From JBGVSA01 sp041807905 (lineage in GTDB: Bacteria; Pseudomonadota; Gammaproteobacteria; Burkholderiales; Rhodocyclaceae): a stretch of 64,000 nt of DNA. Each line of letters opens with the position of its first letter. Position 1 is the first letter of the stretch. The translations under genes and the position numbers were made by a program. Below are positions 8,156 to 17,379 of the stretch, one piece after another. Under the pieces are notes generated by a model. It worked only from the letters and a program-made list of their open reading frames with translations. It was not told the DNA's origin and did not search any database. The stretch is from positions 186,001 through 250,000 of the forward strand of contig NZ_JBGVSA010000003.1 in the NCBI RefSeq assembly GCF_041807905.1, given 5' to 3'.

Positions 8156-8752
8156 TCAGCGGCGCATGGCGCGCTCGGACGGGGTCAGGGCGTCGATGAA
8201 GCCCTGGCGGGTGAAGATGCGCTCGGCGTACTTCATGAGCGGAGCGGCGGTCTTGCCCAGGTCGATGCCGTAGTGCTCGAGGCGCCACAGCAGCGGGGCG
8301 ATCGCCACGTCGAGCATGGAGAACTCGTCGCCCAGCATGTACTTCTGCTTGACGAACATCGGCACCAGTTGGAGCAACTGGTCGCGCACATGGGCGCGCG
8401 CCTTGTCGGCCGTCTTCTGGTTCTTTTCCAGCGCTTCGATATGCGAGAACAGCTCGTTTTCCAGCGTGTGCAGCAACTGGCGGGCACGGGCACGCATGAT
8501 CGGATCGGGCGGCATCAGTTGCGGATGCGGGAAGCGCTCGTCGATGTACTCGTTGATGATGTTCGACTCGTAGAGCACCAGGTCACGGTCAACCAGCACC
8601 GGCACGCGGTTGTACGGGTTGATGACGGCGATGTCTTCAGGCTTGTTGAACAGGTCAACGTCGATCACCTGAAAGTCCATTCCCTTTTCGAACAGCACGA
8701 TCCGGCAACGGTGGCTGAAGGGGTCCGTGGTGCCGGAATAAAGATTCATCAT
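8156..8752 (-). CDS. sspA: Stringent starvation protein A
   Basis: 198 residues with a glutathione-S-transferase fold. The N-terminal thioredoxin-like part reads LYSGTTDPFSHRCRIVLFEK and VDLFNKPEDIAVINPYNRVP, followed by LYESNIINEYIDERFPHP and a helical C-terminal domain. SspA binds RNA polymerase and alters promoter choice under stress. ATG 8752 is favoured because it is preceded by a GGAG site on the minus strand (about 8 bases away) and begins MMNLYSG as in the family; a longer upstream frame is not family-like. It lies downstream of petABC, the usual betaproteobacterial order. Confidence 0.93.
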   Translation of the reverse strand: MMNLYSGTTDPFSHRCRIVLFEKGMDFQVIDVDLFNKPEDIAVINPYNRVPVLVDRDLVLYESNIINEYIDERFPHPQLMPPDPIMRARARQLLHTLENELFSHIEALEKNQKTADKARAHVRDQLLQLVPMFVKQKYMLGDEFSMLDVAIAPLLWRLEHYGIDLGKTAAPLMKYAERIFTRQGFIDALTPSERAMRR

Positions 8753-8856
8753 TGCGGAATTACTCCAGGAATACTCATTGTCGCGAACAATGCGCCGCGC
8801 GGGCGGCGCATCGCTGTCGCGACGGGCTAACAACATCATTTCGGTGGCACATCCGG

Positions 8857-9627
8857 TCAATGCACGTCTTTCCAGAAGGCGCGCTTCAACAGATAGGTCA
8901 GCACCGCCAGCACGGCCAGCACGGCCAGAACGAACCAGCCGATGGTCTTGCGTGTCTCCTGTGCGGGTTCGCCCATCCAGGTTATGAAAGACACCAGGTC
9001 CGCGATGTTTTCATCGTATTCGTCTTTGGACATCTTGCCCGGTACGGCAATTTCCAGCCCTTCGATGATCGAAGTCTGGTTGCCATGCCCGTCGTCCTTG
9101 GTGACGATCTTGGGTACCTGCTCGCCCTGGAGCTCCCACAACACATGCGGCATGCCGACATTGGGGAAGACCAGGTTGTTCCAGCCGGTCGGACGCGAGT
9201 CGTCACGGTAGAACTTGCGCAGGTAGGTATACAGCCAGTCCGGGCCGCTGCCGGCTTCGGACGCGCGCGCGCGGGCGATGAGCGTCAGGTCGGGCGGCGC
9301 GGCCCCGAACCAGGCCTTGCCGTCTTCGTGGCGCAGGGCCACCTTCATCTGCTCACCGACCTTGTCGGCGGTGAACAGCAAATTATCCCTGATTTGGTCG
9401 TCGTTGAGTCCGATCTGCTCAAGTTTGTTGTAACGAAAGTTGCTCGCCGAATGGCAGTTCAGGCAGTAGTTGACGAACAACTTGGCGCCATTCTGCAGCG
9501 AGGCGTTGTCGAATTGCAGCGGAGCCTTGTCCAGATGCAGCTCGCCTTCGGCATGAGCCGCCAGCGGAGCCAGCATGACGGAGCCGGCCAGCGCCAGCGA
9601 ACGCAGGATCTTGGTCATAGTGCGCAT
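8857..9627 (-). CDS. petC: Cytochrome c1 of the bc1 complex
   Basis: 256 residues. An N-terminal signal peptide ends near LAAHA, the heme-binding motif CLNCH follows within NYCLNCHSASNFRYNKL, and a single C-terminal membrane anchor (about residues 228-250, GWFVLAVLAVLAVLTYLL) is followed by a basic end. It carries electrons from the Rieske protein to soluble cytochrome c on the periplasmic side. The start ATG 9627 shares one base with the petB stop (TGATG); MTKILR at 9618 is an alternative start. Confidence 0.95.
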   Translation of the reverse strand: MRTMTKILRSLALAGSVMLAPLAAHAEGELHLDKAPLQFDNASLQNGAKLFVNYCLNCHSASNFRYNKLEQIGLNDDQIRDNLLFTADKVGEQMKVALRHEDGKAWFGAAPPDLTLIARARASEAGSGPDWLYTYLRKFYRDDSRPTGWNNLVFPNVGMPHVLWELQGEQVPKIVTKDDGHGNQTSIIEGLEIAVPGKMSKDEYDENIADLVSFITWMGEPAQETRKTIGWFVLAVLAVLAVLTYLLKRAFWKDVH

Positions 9628-11021
9628 CAGGCGGTCACCCTTTCCGGCTCAGGCCGCGTTTTGTCCAGTCGCGAGTACCAGGGCATGAAGGCGAAGAAAC
9701 TGAGGTAGAGGATCGAGCAAATCTGCGAAACCAGCCCACCGATCGGCGACGGCGGCTGGATGCCGAGGTAGCCGAGGATGATGAACGCGACGACAAAGAC
9801 GCCCAGAATCGTCTTGAACAGCGGCCCCTTGTAGCGGATCGACTTGACGGGACTGCGGTCCAGCCACGGCAGGAAGGCGAAGAGCAGCACCGAGCCGCCC
9901 ATCAGCACGACGCCCCAGACCTTGGCTTCAAGCAGGAACAGCACGGCCACCACGACGGCCGTAATGACCAGCGATGCCGTCTTGCCGGACTTTTTCTTTG
10001 CGCTCAGGAAGCTCAGCACCCCCACGATGATGGCCAGGATCGCCAGCCACCAGATGAAGTCGGACGTGGTCGCACGCAGGATCGAGTAGAACGGCGTGAA
10101 GTACCACACTGGCGCGATGTGCGGCGGCGTCTTGAGCGGGTCGGCGGGCAGGAAGTTGTTGGCTTCGAGGAAGTAGCCCCCCCCTTCCGGCATGAAGAAC
10201 ACGATCAGCGCAAAGACCATCAGGAAGATGACCGAGCCGAAGATGTCCTTGACGGTGTAGTACGGATGGAACGGGATTCCGTCCAGCGGGATGCCATTGG
10301 CGTCCTTGTGCTTCTTGATTTCCACCCCGTCAGGGTTGTTCGAGCCCACTTCATGCAGCGCGATCAGGTGCGCTGCCACCAGACCGACGAGCACCAGCGG
10401 GATGGCGATGACGTGGAAGCTGAAGAAGCGGTTCAGCGTCGCGTCGGACACCACGTAGTCGCCGCGGATGAACAGCGACAGGTCGGGCCCGATCAGCGGA
10501 ATCGCCGAGAACAGGTTCACGATCACCTGCGCCCCCCAGAACGACATCTGGCCCCATGGCAGCAGGTAACCGAAGAAGGCCTCGGCCATCAGGCACAGAA
10601 AGATCGCCACGCCAAACAGCCAGACCAGTTCGCGCGGCTTGCGGTACGAGCCATACAGCAGCCCGCGGAACATGTGCAGATACACCACGATGAAGAACGC
10701 CGATGCGCCCGTCGAGTGCAGGTACCGGATGATCCAGCCGCCCGGCACGTCGCGCATGATGTATTCGACGCTGGCGAAGGCCGCCGGGATGCCGGAATCG
10801 TTGAGTGCGGCGTCGGGCTTGTAGTGCATCACCAGGAAGATGCCGGTGACGATCTGCATGACCAGCACCAGCAGCGCGAGCGAGCCGAAGAAGTACCAGA
10901 AATTGAAGTTCTTGGGCGCGTAGTACTCCGCCATGTGCTCCTTGTAGAGCTTGGAGGCAGGAAAGCGCGCGTCGACCCAGCCAAGAAGCTGCTGGGCATA
11001 CTGTTGAACGTTGCCCTTCAT
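9627..11021 (-). CDS. petB: Cytochrome b of the bc1 complex
   Basis: 464 residues, of bacterial cytochrome b length, with about eight or nine membrane helices. Visible landmarks include the heme-ligand region SWFFGWGQ-like LLPWGQMSFWGAQV, the quinol-site signature PDNY/PEWY equivalent near APVWYFTPFYSILR, and HEVGSNNPDGVE. It binds both b hemes and the quinol oxidation and reduction sites. It starts 3 bases after petA and overlaps petC, so the three subunits form one operon. Confidence 0.95.
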   Translation of the reverse strand: MKGNVQQYAQQLLGWVDARFPASKLYKEHMAEYYAPKNFNFWYFFGSLALLVLVMQIVTGIFLVMHYKPDAALNDSGIPAAFASVEYIMRDVPGGWIIRYLHSTGASAFFIVVYLHMFRGLLYGSYRKPRELVWLFGVAIFLCLMAEAFFGYLLPWGQMSFWGAQVIVNLFSAIPLIGPDLSLFIRGDYVVSDATLNRFFSFHVIAIPLVLVGLVAAHLIALHEVGSNNPDGVEIKKHKDANGIPLDGIPFHPYYTVKDIFGSVIFLMVFALIVFFMPEGGGYFLEANNFLPADPLKTPPHIAPVWYFTPFYSILRATTSDFIWWLAILAIIVGVLSFLSAKKKSGKTASLVITAVVVAVLFLLEAKVWGVVLMGGSVLLFAFLPWLDRSPVKSIRYKGPLFKTILGVFVVAFIILGYLGIQPPSPIGGLVSQICSILYLSFFAFMPWYSRLDKTRPEPERVTA

Positions 11022-11024
11022 CGA

Positions 11025-11660
11025 TTAGGCCCCTTTTCCGTCTTCGCCAATCAGGATGCGCGTATCCGACAGGTAGTAATGCGGCGGAATCGGCAGATTG
11101 TCCGGCGCCGGCTTGTTCTTGAATACGCGGGCGGCCAGGTCGAACGTCGAGCCGTGGCACGGGCACAGGAAACCTCCCGGCCAGTCGCCCCCCATGGCCG
11201 GGTCGGCCACGACGAACTTGGGCGACGGCGAGCAGCCCAGGTGCGTGCAGATACCGATACAGACCAGGTATTCAGGCTTGATCGAACGATAGGCACCCTT
11301 GATGTAGGGGGGCTGGTCTGCGTGAGTCGATTCCGGATCGGCAAGCAGAGAGGTGTCTTTCTCCAGCTCGGCCAGTTGCTCCTTGGTACGACGGATGATC
11401 CAGACGGGCTTGCCGCGCCACTCCACGGTCATCATTTCGCCCGGCTGCAGCTTGCCGATATCGGCCTCGACCGGCGCGCCGGCCGCCTTGGCCCGTTCGG
11501 ATGGCGTAAAGCTCGCCACAAAAGGAACCGCCGCACCTACACCCGCTGCTCCACCAACGACAGCAGTGGCAACCAGCAGGTTACGGCGGCTGCAGTCGGT
11601 ACAACCGGCACTGGCTTCGGCGCCGGTCGTATTCGACCCAGTGTTATTGTCGTCGCTCAT
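11025..11660 (-). CDS. petA: Rieske iron-sulfur subunit of the bc1 complex
   Basis: 211 residues from ATG 11660. The N-terminus has a twin-arginine signal, CSRRNLLVATAVVGG, whose hydrophobic part serves as the membrane anchor. The 2Fe-2S cluster ligands are in CTHLGC and CPCHGS, with the flavour GGFLCPCHGSTFDLAARVF. The frame is open further upstream, but the family start and spacing fit this Met. It is the first gene of petABC. Confidence 0.95.
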   Translation of the reverse strand: MSDDNNTGSNTTGAEASAGCTDCSRRNLLVATAVVGGAAGVGAAVPFVASFTPSERAKAAGAPVEADIGKLQPGEMMTVEWRGKPVWIIRRTKEQLAELEKDTSLLADPESTHADQPPYIKGAYRSIKPEYLVCIGICTHLGCSPSPKFVVADPAMGGDWPGGFLCPCHGSTFDLAARVFKNKPAPDNLPIPPHYYLSDTRILIGEDGKGA

Positions 11661-11702
11661 TGAAAGCCCCGGAAAAGAGTCACGAAATGCAAAAACTTGC
11701 GA

Positions 11703-11731
11703 AGTATAACGAAAGACCCTAGCGCGATTAA
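11703..11731 (-). promoter_or_regulatory. Probable sigma-70 promoter of petABC
   Basis: On the minus strand TTAATC (11731-11726) and TATACT (11708-11703) are 17 bases apart, about 40 bases upstream of the petA start. The -10 is a 5/6 match; the -35 is weak. Confidence 0.45.
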
Positions 11732-11864
11732 AGTCTTGTGGTGGATCAAACTGCCGAAAGGCGCTTGGTTGCTGGATCTGGCCGCATTCTGGGACGAATC
11801 CTGTCAAACTCTTGGCATAACTCGCTAGACTTTCTCCTCCACCCTTACCAAGCCGCAGACAACA

Positions 11865-12635
11865 ATGGTCAAAAGCGTCATTTGCGATATGGACGGCGTG
11901 ATTTACCGGGGCAAACAACTGATCCCGGGCGCCAATGATTTCGTGCAGCGTCTGCTCGCTGCGCAAACGCCTTTCCTCTTCCTAACCAACAACGCCGAAC
12001 AGACCCCGCTGGATCTGAAAATCAAGCTCGAACAACTGGGCATCCAGGGCGTCACCACGGACAACTTCATCACCAGCGCCATGGCGACGGCCATGTTCCT
12101 CAAGCAGCAGAAGGAACACGCGTCGGCTTACGTGCTGGGCGGCGGCGGCCTGATCAGCGCCTTGTACAACGTGGGCTTTTCGATGTCGGAATCAAACCCC
12201 GACTACGTGGTGGTCGCCAAGAGCACCATGTTCAATTTTGACCAATTGAAGAAGGCAGTGCGCCTCATCGACAACGGCGCCAAGTTCATCGGCACGAACC
12301 CGGACATGATCGACCCGATCGAAGGCGGCAATGAGCCGGCTGCGGGGACGATCCTGGCGGCGATTTCGGCGGCCACGGGCAAGAAGCCCTACATCGTCGG
12401 CAAACCCAATGCGCTGATGATGACGCTGGCCACGCGCAAGCTCGGCGTACACGCCGAAGAGGCGGTGATGATCGGCGATCGCATGGACACCGACATCGTC
12501 GGCGGCATGGAGGCCGGCATGAAGACGGCACTGGTGCTGTCTGGCGTGACGACGCCGGAAATCATGGCTCACTTTCCCTACAAGCCCGACTACGTGTTCA
12601 ACAACGTCGGCGAGATCGATCCGGCCGTCCTGTAA
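11865..12635 (+). CDS. HAD-IIA family phosphatase, NagD-like
   Basis: 256 residues. The nucleophile motif is VICDMDGVIYRG (DxDG), motif II is FLFLTNNAEQTP, and the C-terminal metal-binding motif is VMIGDRMDTDIVGGMEAG. The middle holds the IIA cap with NPDYVVVAKSTMFNFDQL and IGTNPDMIDP. Sequence and length fit NagD, a ribonucleotide/sugar-phosphate phosphatase. The substrate cannot be told from sequence. It reads away from petABC. The upstream A/C-rich leader has no strong ribosome-binding site. Confidence 0.85.
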   Translation: MVKSVICDMDGVIYRGKQLIPGANDFVQRLLAAQTPFLFLTNNAEQTPLDLKIKLEQLGIQGVTTDNFITSAMATAMFLKQQKEHASAYVLGGGGLISALYNVGFSMSESNPDYVVVAKSTMFNFDQLKKAVRLIDNGAKFIGTNPDMIDPIEGGNEPAAGTILAAISAATGKKPYIVGKPNALMMTLATRKLGVHAEEAVMIGDRMDTDIVGGMEAGMKTALVLSGVTTPEIMAHFPYKPDYVFNNVGEIDPAVL

Positions 12636-12641
12636 GCGTTT

Positions 12642-12682
12642 GGCCGGCGCGGCGACGCGGATGTTCCGCAGGCGCGCCGGCC
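12642..12682 (+). terminator. Stable hairpin after the NagD-like gene
   Basis: GGCCGGCGCG (12642-12651) pairs with CGCGCCGGCC (12673-12682), with an inner GCGGA/TCCGC stem. It begins 7 bases after the stop. Only TTGCCC follows, so it is a poor intrinsic terminator, but it may end or protect the transcript. Confidence 0.4.
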
Positions 12683-12786
12683 TTGCCCAAGGGTTCTCGC
12701 TGCAACGCAGCATTCGTTGATCAAAACAGAGAAATCCTACGGATTACCGTCTATCTTTGTTGCAGGCGCACATAAAGGAAGACGGT

Positions 12787-13554
12787 ATGTTCAATCTCAC
12801 GGGCAAACACGGGCTGGTCGTTGGAATCGCCAACGACCACAGCATTGCATACGGCTGTGCCAAGGCCTTCCAGCGCGGAGGCGCGAAGCTTGCGGCCACC
12901 TACCTCAACGCCAAGGCCGAACCCTACGTACGGCCGCTCGCCGAAGAAGTGGGCGCCGAACTGATCTTGCCGATGGATGTCGAGCACGAAGGCGAAATGG
13001 AAGCCGTCTTCGACGCCATCAAGAACCAGTGGGGCAAGCTCGACTTCCTGGTGCACTCGATTGCCTTCGCTCCCAAGGACGACCTGCACGGCCGCGTGGT
13101 GGATAGTTCGCGCGAAGGCTTCATGCGGGCCATGGACATTTCCTGCCATTCCTTCATGCGCATGGCCCGACTGGCCGAGCCGTTGATGCACAACGGCGGC
13201 TGCATGCTGACGATGAGCTACCAGGGCGCCGATGAAGTGGTGTCGAACTACGGCATCATGGGGCCGGTCAAGGCCGCGCTCCAATCGGCTTCGCGCTACA
13301 TGGCGGCAGAACTCGGCCCGCGCGGCATCCGCGTCCATGCGATCTCGCCGGGCCCACTGGCGACCCGCGCGGCATCGGGCATTCGCGATTTTGACCAGCT
13401 CATGGAAACGGCCATCGAGCGCTCCCCCCTGCACCGACTGGTGGACATCGACGACGTCGGCGCGCTGTGCGCCTATCTCGTCAGTGACGGAGCACGCTCG
13501 CTGACGGGCGGGACGATCCATATCGACGGCGGTTACAACATCGTCAGAGGCTGA
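12787..13554 (+). CDS. fabI: Enoyl-[acyl-carrier-protein] reductase, FabI type (NADH)
   Basis: 255 residues from ATG 12787, with AAGGAAGA just upstream. This is an SDR fold with the FabI variant nucleotide motif VVGIANDHSIAYGCAKAF, the substrate-side SIAFAPKDDL, and the FabI catalytic Tyr-x6-Lys (YGIMGPVK). The C-terminal SGIRDFDQLMETAIERSPLHR and TIHIDGGYNI are also FabI-like. It should reduce the trans-2 double bond of enoyl-ACP in fatty acid synthesis. It overlaps the following MaoC gene by one base. Because it stands apart from other fab genes and is paired with a hydratase, a specialised paralogue is possible. Confidence 0.85.
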   Translation: MFNLTGKHGLVVGIANDHSIAYGCAKAFQRGGAKLAATYLNAKAEPYVRPLAEEVGAELILPMDVEHEGEMEAVFDAIKNQWGKLDFLVHSIAFAPKDDLHGRVVDSSREGFMRAMDISCHSFMRMARLAEPLMHNGGCMLTMSYQGADEVVSNYGIMGPVKAALQSASRYMAAELGPRGIRVHAISPGPLATRAASGIRDFDQLMETAIERSPLHRLVDIDDVGALCAYLVSDGARSLTGGTIHIDGGYNIVRG

Positions 13555-14051
13555 TGATGATCCTCGAGAACCGCACCTACGACGAAATCGCCGTGGGCGA
13601 AACGGCAACGCTCACGCGCACGATCACTGAAGCGGACGTGCAGTTGTTCGCTGCATTCTCTGGCGATGTGAATCCGGCGCATCTCGACGTCGAATACGCG
13701 ATCGCCACGCCATTCAAGGGCCTCATCGCGCACGGCATGATCACTGGCTCACTCGTTTCGACGGTCTTGGGCACACAGTTGCCCGGCCCGGGCACGATCT
13801 ACGTGGAGCAGCAATTGCGTTTCCGCCGCCCGGTGCATTTCGGCGACAGACTGACGGTGACACTGCGCTGCGCGGAAAAAGTGGACGCGAAGAAGCGCGT
13901 TCGCTTCGATTGCGAGTGCGTCAACCAGAACGGGGAAGTGGTGACCTCGGGCATTGCTGAAGTGGTCGCGCCGACCGAGAAGATCCGGCGCGAGGCACAT
14001 GCCACTCCGCCGGTGAGCCTCGGCGGCGCACCTTACGCAGCGCAGGACTGA
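13554..14051 (+). CDS. MaoC-like (R)-specific enoyl-CoA/ACP hydratase
   Basis: 165 residues of hot-dog fold. The MaoC catalytic signature is FAAFSGDVNPAHLD, with the Asp-x4-His pair, preceded by RTITEADVQLFAAFSG and followed by KGLIAHGMITGSLVSTVLG. It should hydrate trans-2-enoyl thioesters to (R)-3-hydroxyacyl thioesters, or do the reverse. Its start overlaps the fabI stop (TGATG), so reductase and hydratase are translationally coupled and may act on the same enoyl intermediate. It is convergent with recR, with 5 bases between. Confidence 0.88.
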   Translation: MMILENRTYDEIAVGETATLTRTITEADVQLFAAFSGDVNPAHLDVEYAIATPFKGLIAHGMITGSLVSTVLGTQLPGPGTIYVEQQLRFRRPVHFGDRLTVTLRCAEKVDAKKRVRFDCECVNQNGEVVTSGIAEVVAPTEKIRREAHATPPVSLGGAPYAAQD

Positions 14052-14056
14052 ATCGG

Positions 14057-14644
14057 CTAGAGCGACCGACGCTCGAAGAGTGCTTGCGCCAACGTGCCAA
14101 TATCGGTGTGTTCCAGCTCGCCGCCAACCGGCACGCCGCGCGCAATCCGGCTCACTTTGAGCCCGCGCGCGCGCAGCATCTCGCCGACGTAATGCGCAGT
14201 GGCTTCGCCTTCGTTGGTGAAGTTGGTGGCGACGATGACTTCCTGGACCGCGCCATCCGTGGCACGGTTGATCAGCTTATCCAGCTTGAGCTCACGCGGG
14301 CCGATGCCATCGAGCGGCGAAATGCGCCCCATCAGCACGTAATACAGGCCCTTGTAGGCGAGGGTCTGCTCCATGATGGCCAAGTCCGAGGGCATTTCGA
14401 CCACGCATAGCACGCTACCGTCTCGCTGTGGGCTGGCGCAGCGCTCGCAGACATCGGTTTCCGAAAAGGTATTGCAGCGCGAACAATGGCCGACCTGACC
14501 GAGCGCCGCAGTCAATGCGCCCGCCAGCCGCGCGGCGCCTTCGCGATCGCGTTGCAGCAGGTGATAGACCATGCGCTGGGCCGACTTCGGACCGACGCCG
14601 GGCAGGATGCGCAAGGCATCGGTCAGTTGTTCGAGCAGGGACAT
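14057..14644 (-). CDS. recR: Recombination protein RecR
   Basis: 195 residues. Order: helix-hairpin-helix ([19 protein letters not shown]), a four-cysteine zinc finger (C-x2-C then C-x2-C in [19 protein letters not shown]), a TOPRIM domain ([27 protein letters not shown]) and a C-terminal Walker-B-like [15 protein letters not shown]. RecR works with RecO/RecF to load RecA at gaps. It follows ybaB and dnaX in the common bacterial order. Confidence 0.95.
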   Translation of the reverse strand: MSLLEQLTDALRILPGVGPKSAQRMVYHLLQRDREGAARLAGALTAALGQVGHCSRCNTFSETDVCERCASPQRDGSVLCVVEMPSDLAIMEQTLAYKGLYYVLMGRISPLDGIGPRELKLDKLINRATDGAVQEVIVATNFTNEGEATAHYVGEMLRARGLKVSRIARGVPVGGELEHTDIGTLAQALFERRSL

Positions 14645-14694
14645 CGTAAGGTCGGCAAATAAAAAGGGGCGGAGAGAAGTCCGCCCCGGAGGAA

Positions 14695-15018
14695 TCAGAA
14701 CGGCAGCTTGAAGCCGGGCGGCAGGTTCAAGCCGGCGGAGAAGCCAGCCATTTTCTCCTGCGTGGTGCTCTCGACCTTGCGAACCGCATCATTCAGAGCG
14801 GCGGCAACGAGGTCTTCCAGCATTTCCTTGTCGTCCATCACCGACTCGTCGATGTTGACGCGCTTGACGTCGTACTTGCAGGTCATCAGCACCTTCACGG
14901 CGCCCGCACCGGACTGGCCTTCGACTTCGATGGTCGCCAGGCTGTCCTGCACCTTTTTCATGTTGTCCTGCATCTGTTGGGCCTGTTTCATCAGGCCGGC
15001 GATTCCGCCCTTCATCAT
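14695..15018 (-). CDS. ybaB: YbaB/EbfC family nucleoid-associated protein
   Basis: 107 residues, with the family pattern [19 protein letters not shown] at the N-terminus, an Ala/Gly-containing [20 protein letters not shown], and a C-terminal PGFKLPF. It forms small DNA-binding dimers. It lies between dnaX (13 bases upstream) and recR, its standard context. Confidence 0.94.
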   Translation of the reverse strand: MMKGGIAGLMKQAQQMQDNMKKVQDSLATIEVEGQSGAGAVKVLMTCKYDVKRVNIDESVMDDKEMLEDLVAAALNDAVRKVESTTQEKMAGFSAGLNLPPGFKLPF

Positions 15019-15030
15019 GTCGGTCTACTC

Positions 15031-16812
15031 CTAAATAGGTTTCACACTGGCTTCGACAAGGGTTGCATCGAAGCGCTCAATCATTTCCTGGACGAACGGG
15101 TCGCCTTCGAGGGCGGCCACCGCCTCGACATGGCGCTGACGCCGTTCCGCGTCATTGCGCTGGGCGGGTGTCTCGCTGGCGACTTCGCCGACTTCGATAA
15201 CCGCCCGGACGGAGCGGCCGAAGTATTGGCCAAGCCCTTCCTGAAGTTTGGTCACCGATGATGGCATTGCCATCAAATGTTTGTGCGATGGTGCCAGACG
15301 CAAGCGGACCGCACCTTCGGTCACGCTCAGCAACTCACAGTTCTGGGCAAGCTCGCGCACCATGCCGCCGAGCGACATGCGCGCGATGATGCCGTGCCAG
15401 TCGTCGGTCTGCTGCGCCGAGTGATACGCGGCGGGAGGCGCTTCAGACACACCGACGGGTGCGGCGGGCGCTTCTTCCTTCACCGCTTCGGCGGCAGGAG
15501 GGGCGGCATCCTCGACCGCCGGCGGAGAAGCCGGGGCTTCGTCTTCCCACGGCAAGGGGCGCGACGACGCACGTGGTGCGGAGGCCTCCATTGCGGCCGC
15601 AGGTTCGGCCGTACGCGGCTGAGCGCGCGGCGCAGGCTGTTCGGTGCGAGCAGGCACCGGCCGTGGCGGAACGGGTCTCGCCAGCCCCCCACCCGCCGGA
15701 CCTTGCGCTGGCGCGCTGCCGGCTCCGCCTGCATCCGGCCGGAACGCGTGCAAGCGCAAGAGCGCCATGGTGAAACCCGTGTAGGCGTCGGGTGCCAACG
15801 CCAGTTCTTCGCGCGAGTGCAGCGCGATCTGGTAGGCAAGCTGGAGGAATTCGGCGTCGAACAGGGCACCGTAGTGCTGCAGTTGTTCACGCTCGAAATT
15901 GTCCATGATGGCTTGCGGCGCGAACTGTGCCAGCGCGATGCGATGCAACAGGCTGGCCAATGACTGCAGGGCCACGTCGAAAGACAGGCTGCGCGCGTCC
16001 ATGGCGTCGGCCACGCTCAGCAATGCCGAAATGTCCTGCGCGTGGAGCGCATCGAGCAATTCGAACAGATGCTCGTCGCCGACCGTGCCAAGCATTTCGA
16101 TGACTTGCGCCTCTTCGACCTTACCGGCGCCGTGGGCAATCGCTTGGTCGAGCAGCGACAGCGCGTCGCGCATCGAACCGTTGGCACCCCGCGCGAGATG
16201 GCGCAGCGCGCCGGGCTCGAACGGCACGCTCTCGCTCGTCAGAACGTTCGTCAGATGCTCGACGATGTGCGTCTGCGGCATCTGCTTGAGATTGAACTGC
16301 AGGCAGCGCGACAGCACAGTGACGGGAATCTTCTGCGGGTCGGTCGTCGCCAGGATGAACTTCATGTGCTCCGGCGGCTCCTCCAGCGTCTTGAGCATGG
16401 CGTTGAAGGCATGCCCGGTGAGCATGTGCACTTCGTCGATCATGTAGACCTTGTAGCGGCCACGAGCCGGTGCGTAGGCGGCCTTTTCGAGCAATGCCGC
16501 CATGTCGTCCACGCCGCGGTTCGAGGCCGCGTCCATCTCGATGTAATCGACGAAGCGCCCGGCATCGATCTCGGTGCAGGCCGTGCATACGCCGCACGGA
16601 GTGGCCGTAACGCCGGTTTCGCAATTCAGCGATTTGGCGAGGATGCGCGAGATGGTGGTCTTGCCGACGCCGCGAGTGCCGGTAAACAGGTACGCATGGT
16701 GAAGGCGTCCGGTCTGCAGCGCGTGCGTCAGGGCACGCACGACGTGCTCCTGCCCTACCAGCGTGGCAAAGTTCCGGGGGCGCCACTTGCGGGCAAGGAC
16801 CTGATAGCTCAT
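15031..16812 (-). CDS. dnaX: DNA polymerase III subunits tau/gamma
   Basis: 593 residues from ATG 16812 (MSYQVLARKWRP), the universal DnaX start. The AAA+ domain has Walker A GTRGVGKT (residues 45-52), a zinc module with CGVCTACTEID, Walker B VYMIDEVHML and sensor LATTDPQKIPVT. A long Pro/Ala-rich linker then leads to the C-terminal tau domain that contacts polymerase alpha and DnaB. I see no slippery A-rich heptamer that would make a separate gamma form. It heads a dnaX-ybaB-recR operon. Confidence 0.94.
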   Translation of the reverse strand: MSYQVLARKWRPRNFATLVGQEHVVRALTHALQTGRLHHAYLFTGTRGVGKTTISRILAKSLNCETGVTATPCGVCTACTEIDAGRFVDYIEMDAASNRGVDDMAALLEKAAYAPARGRYKVYMIDEVHMLTGHAFNAMLKTLEEPPEHMKFILATTDPQKIPVTVLSRCLQFNLKQMPQTHIVEHLTNVLTSESVPFEPGALRHLARGANGSMRDALSLLDQAIAHGAGKVEEAQVIEMLGTVGDEHLFELLDALHAQDISALLSVADAMDARSLSFDVALQSLASLLHRIALAQFAPQAIMDNFEREQLQHYGALFDAEFLQLAYQIALHSREELALAPDAYTGFTMALLRLHAFRPDAGGAGSAPAQGPAGGGLARPVPPRPVPARTEQPAPRAQPRTAEPAAAMEASAPRASSRPLPWEDEAPASPPAVEDAAPPAAEAVKEEAPAAPVGVSEAPPAAYHSAQQTDDWHGIIARMSLGGMVRELAQNCELLSVTEGAVRLRLAPSHKHLMAMPSSVTKLQEGLGQYFGRSVRAVIEVGEVASETPAQRNDAERRQRHVEAVAALEGDPFVQEMIERFDATLVEASVKPI

Positions 16813-16989
16813 GGCATGCGATTCTATCAGAGGGCGAGGCGCAGGCCGCGCAACGCAACATCGACCAAAGTGGCACGACTCGCGTGGCGACAACGCCCCG
16901 AAGCGCAGCGTAGCATCGGCGTCAAGCCGCCAGCCCGGGGCGCACTTATACTGGCCGGCAGCACATTCCAACAGCAAGGGGACGCATCC

Positions 16990-17373
16990 ATGAATCTCGA
17001 AAAGGTGATTTTCGGGTTCTTCATCATCCTGACCTCGACACTCAACTTTGGCTTCTGTATCGGCACCATCGACGAGGTCTCGCATCACCATCCGACTGAA
17101 CTCTTCGCCACGCTGGTCGTCAGCCTGATCACGCTGGTGCTCAAGTTCGGCGACCGCACCCACCTGGGCGCCACGCACCTGGCCACCAGCCTGGCGGGCG
17201 TGCTGCAGATCACCGCCGCCTGCATGGTGTGGGGCTGGCACGTTTCCATACAGGGGCAAGCCATGGACGGACCGACGATGTCGGTCGTCGTCTCGCTGGC
17301 CAGCGGGGCACTTCTTGCGAACGGCATATCCGTCGTGCTGCTGATCGGCGAAACGCTGCGCCAGTCCCGGTAA
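16990..17373 (+). CDS. DUF6394 family four-helix membrane protein
   Basis: 127 residues from ATG 16990, preceded by AAGGGGA. It has four hydrophobic segments (about 5-25, 38-55, 62-82 and 95-118), with FGDRTHLGATHLATSLAG in the middle. This matches the family now called DUF6394, which I recall as sitting next to K+ channel/TrkA-type genes in Burkholderiales. It is 6 bases upstream of such a gene here, so it may be an accessory channel subunit. This role is an inference. Confidence 0.72.
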   Translation: MNLEKVIFGFFIILTSTLNFGFCIGTIDEVSHHHPTELFATLVVSLITLVLKFGDRTHLGATHLATSLAGVLQITAACMVWGWHVSIQGQAMDGPTMSVVVSLASGALLANGISVVLLIGETLRQSR

Positions 17374-17379
17374 GCCGCC

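Noticed and set aside
10119..11663. A 514-codon plus-strand frame opposite petB/petA
   Set aside because: Antisense to clearly identified bc1 genes, composition rich in Arg/His/Gln, no family.
15031..16812. Programmed frameshift for a DnaX gamma form
   Set aside because: I found no A-AAA-AAG-type slippery heptamer in the frame.
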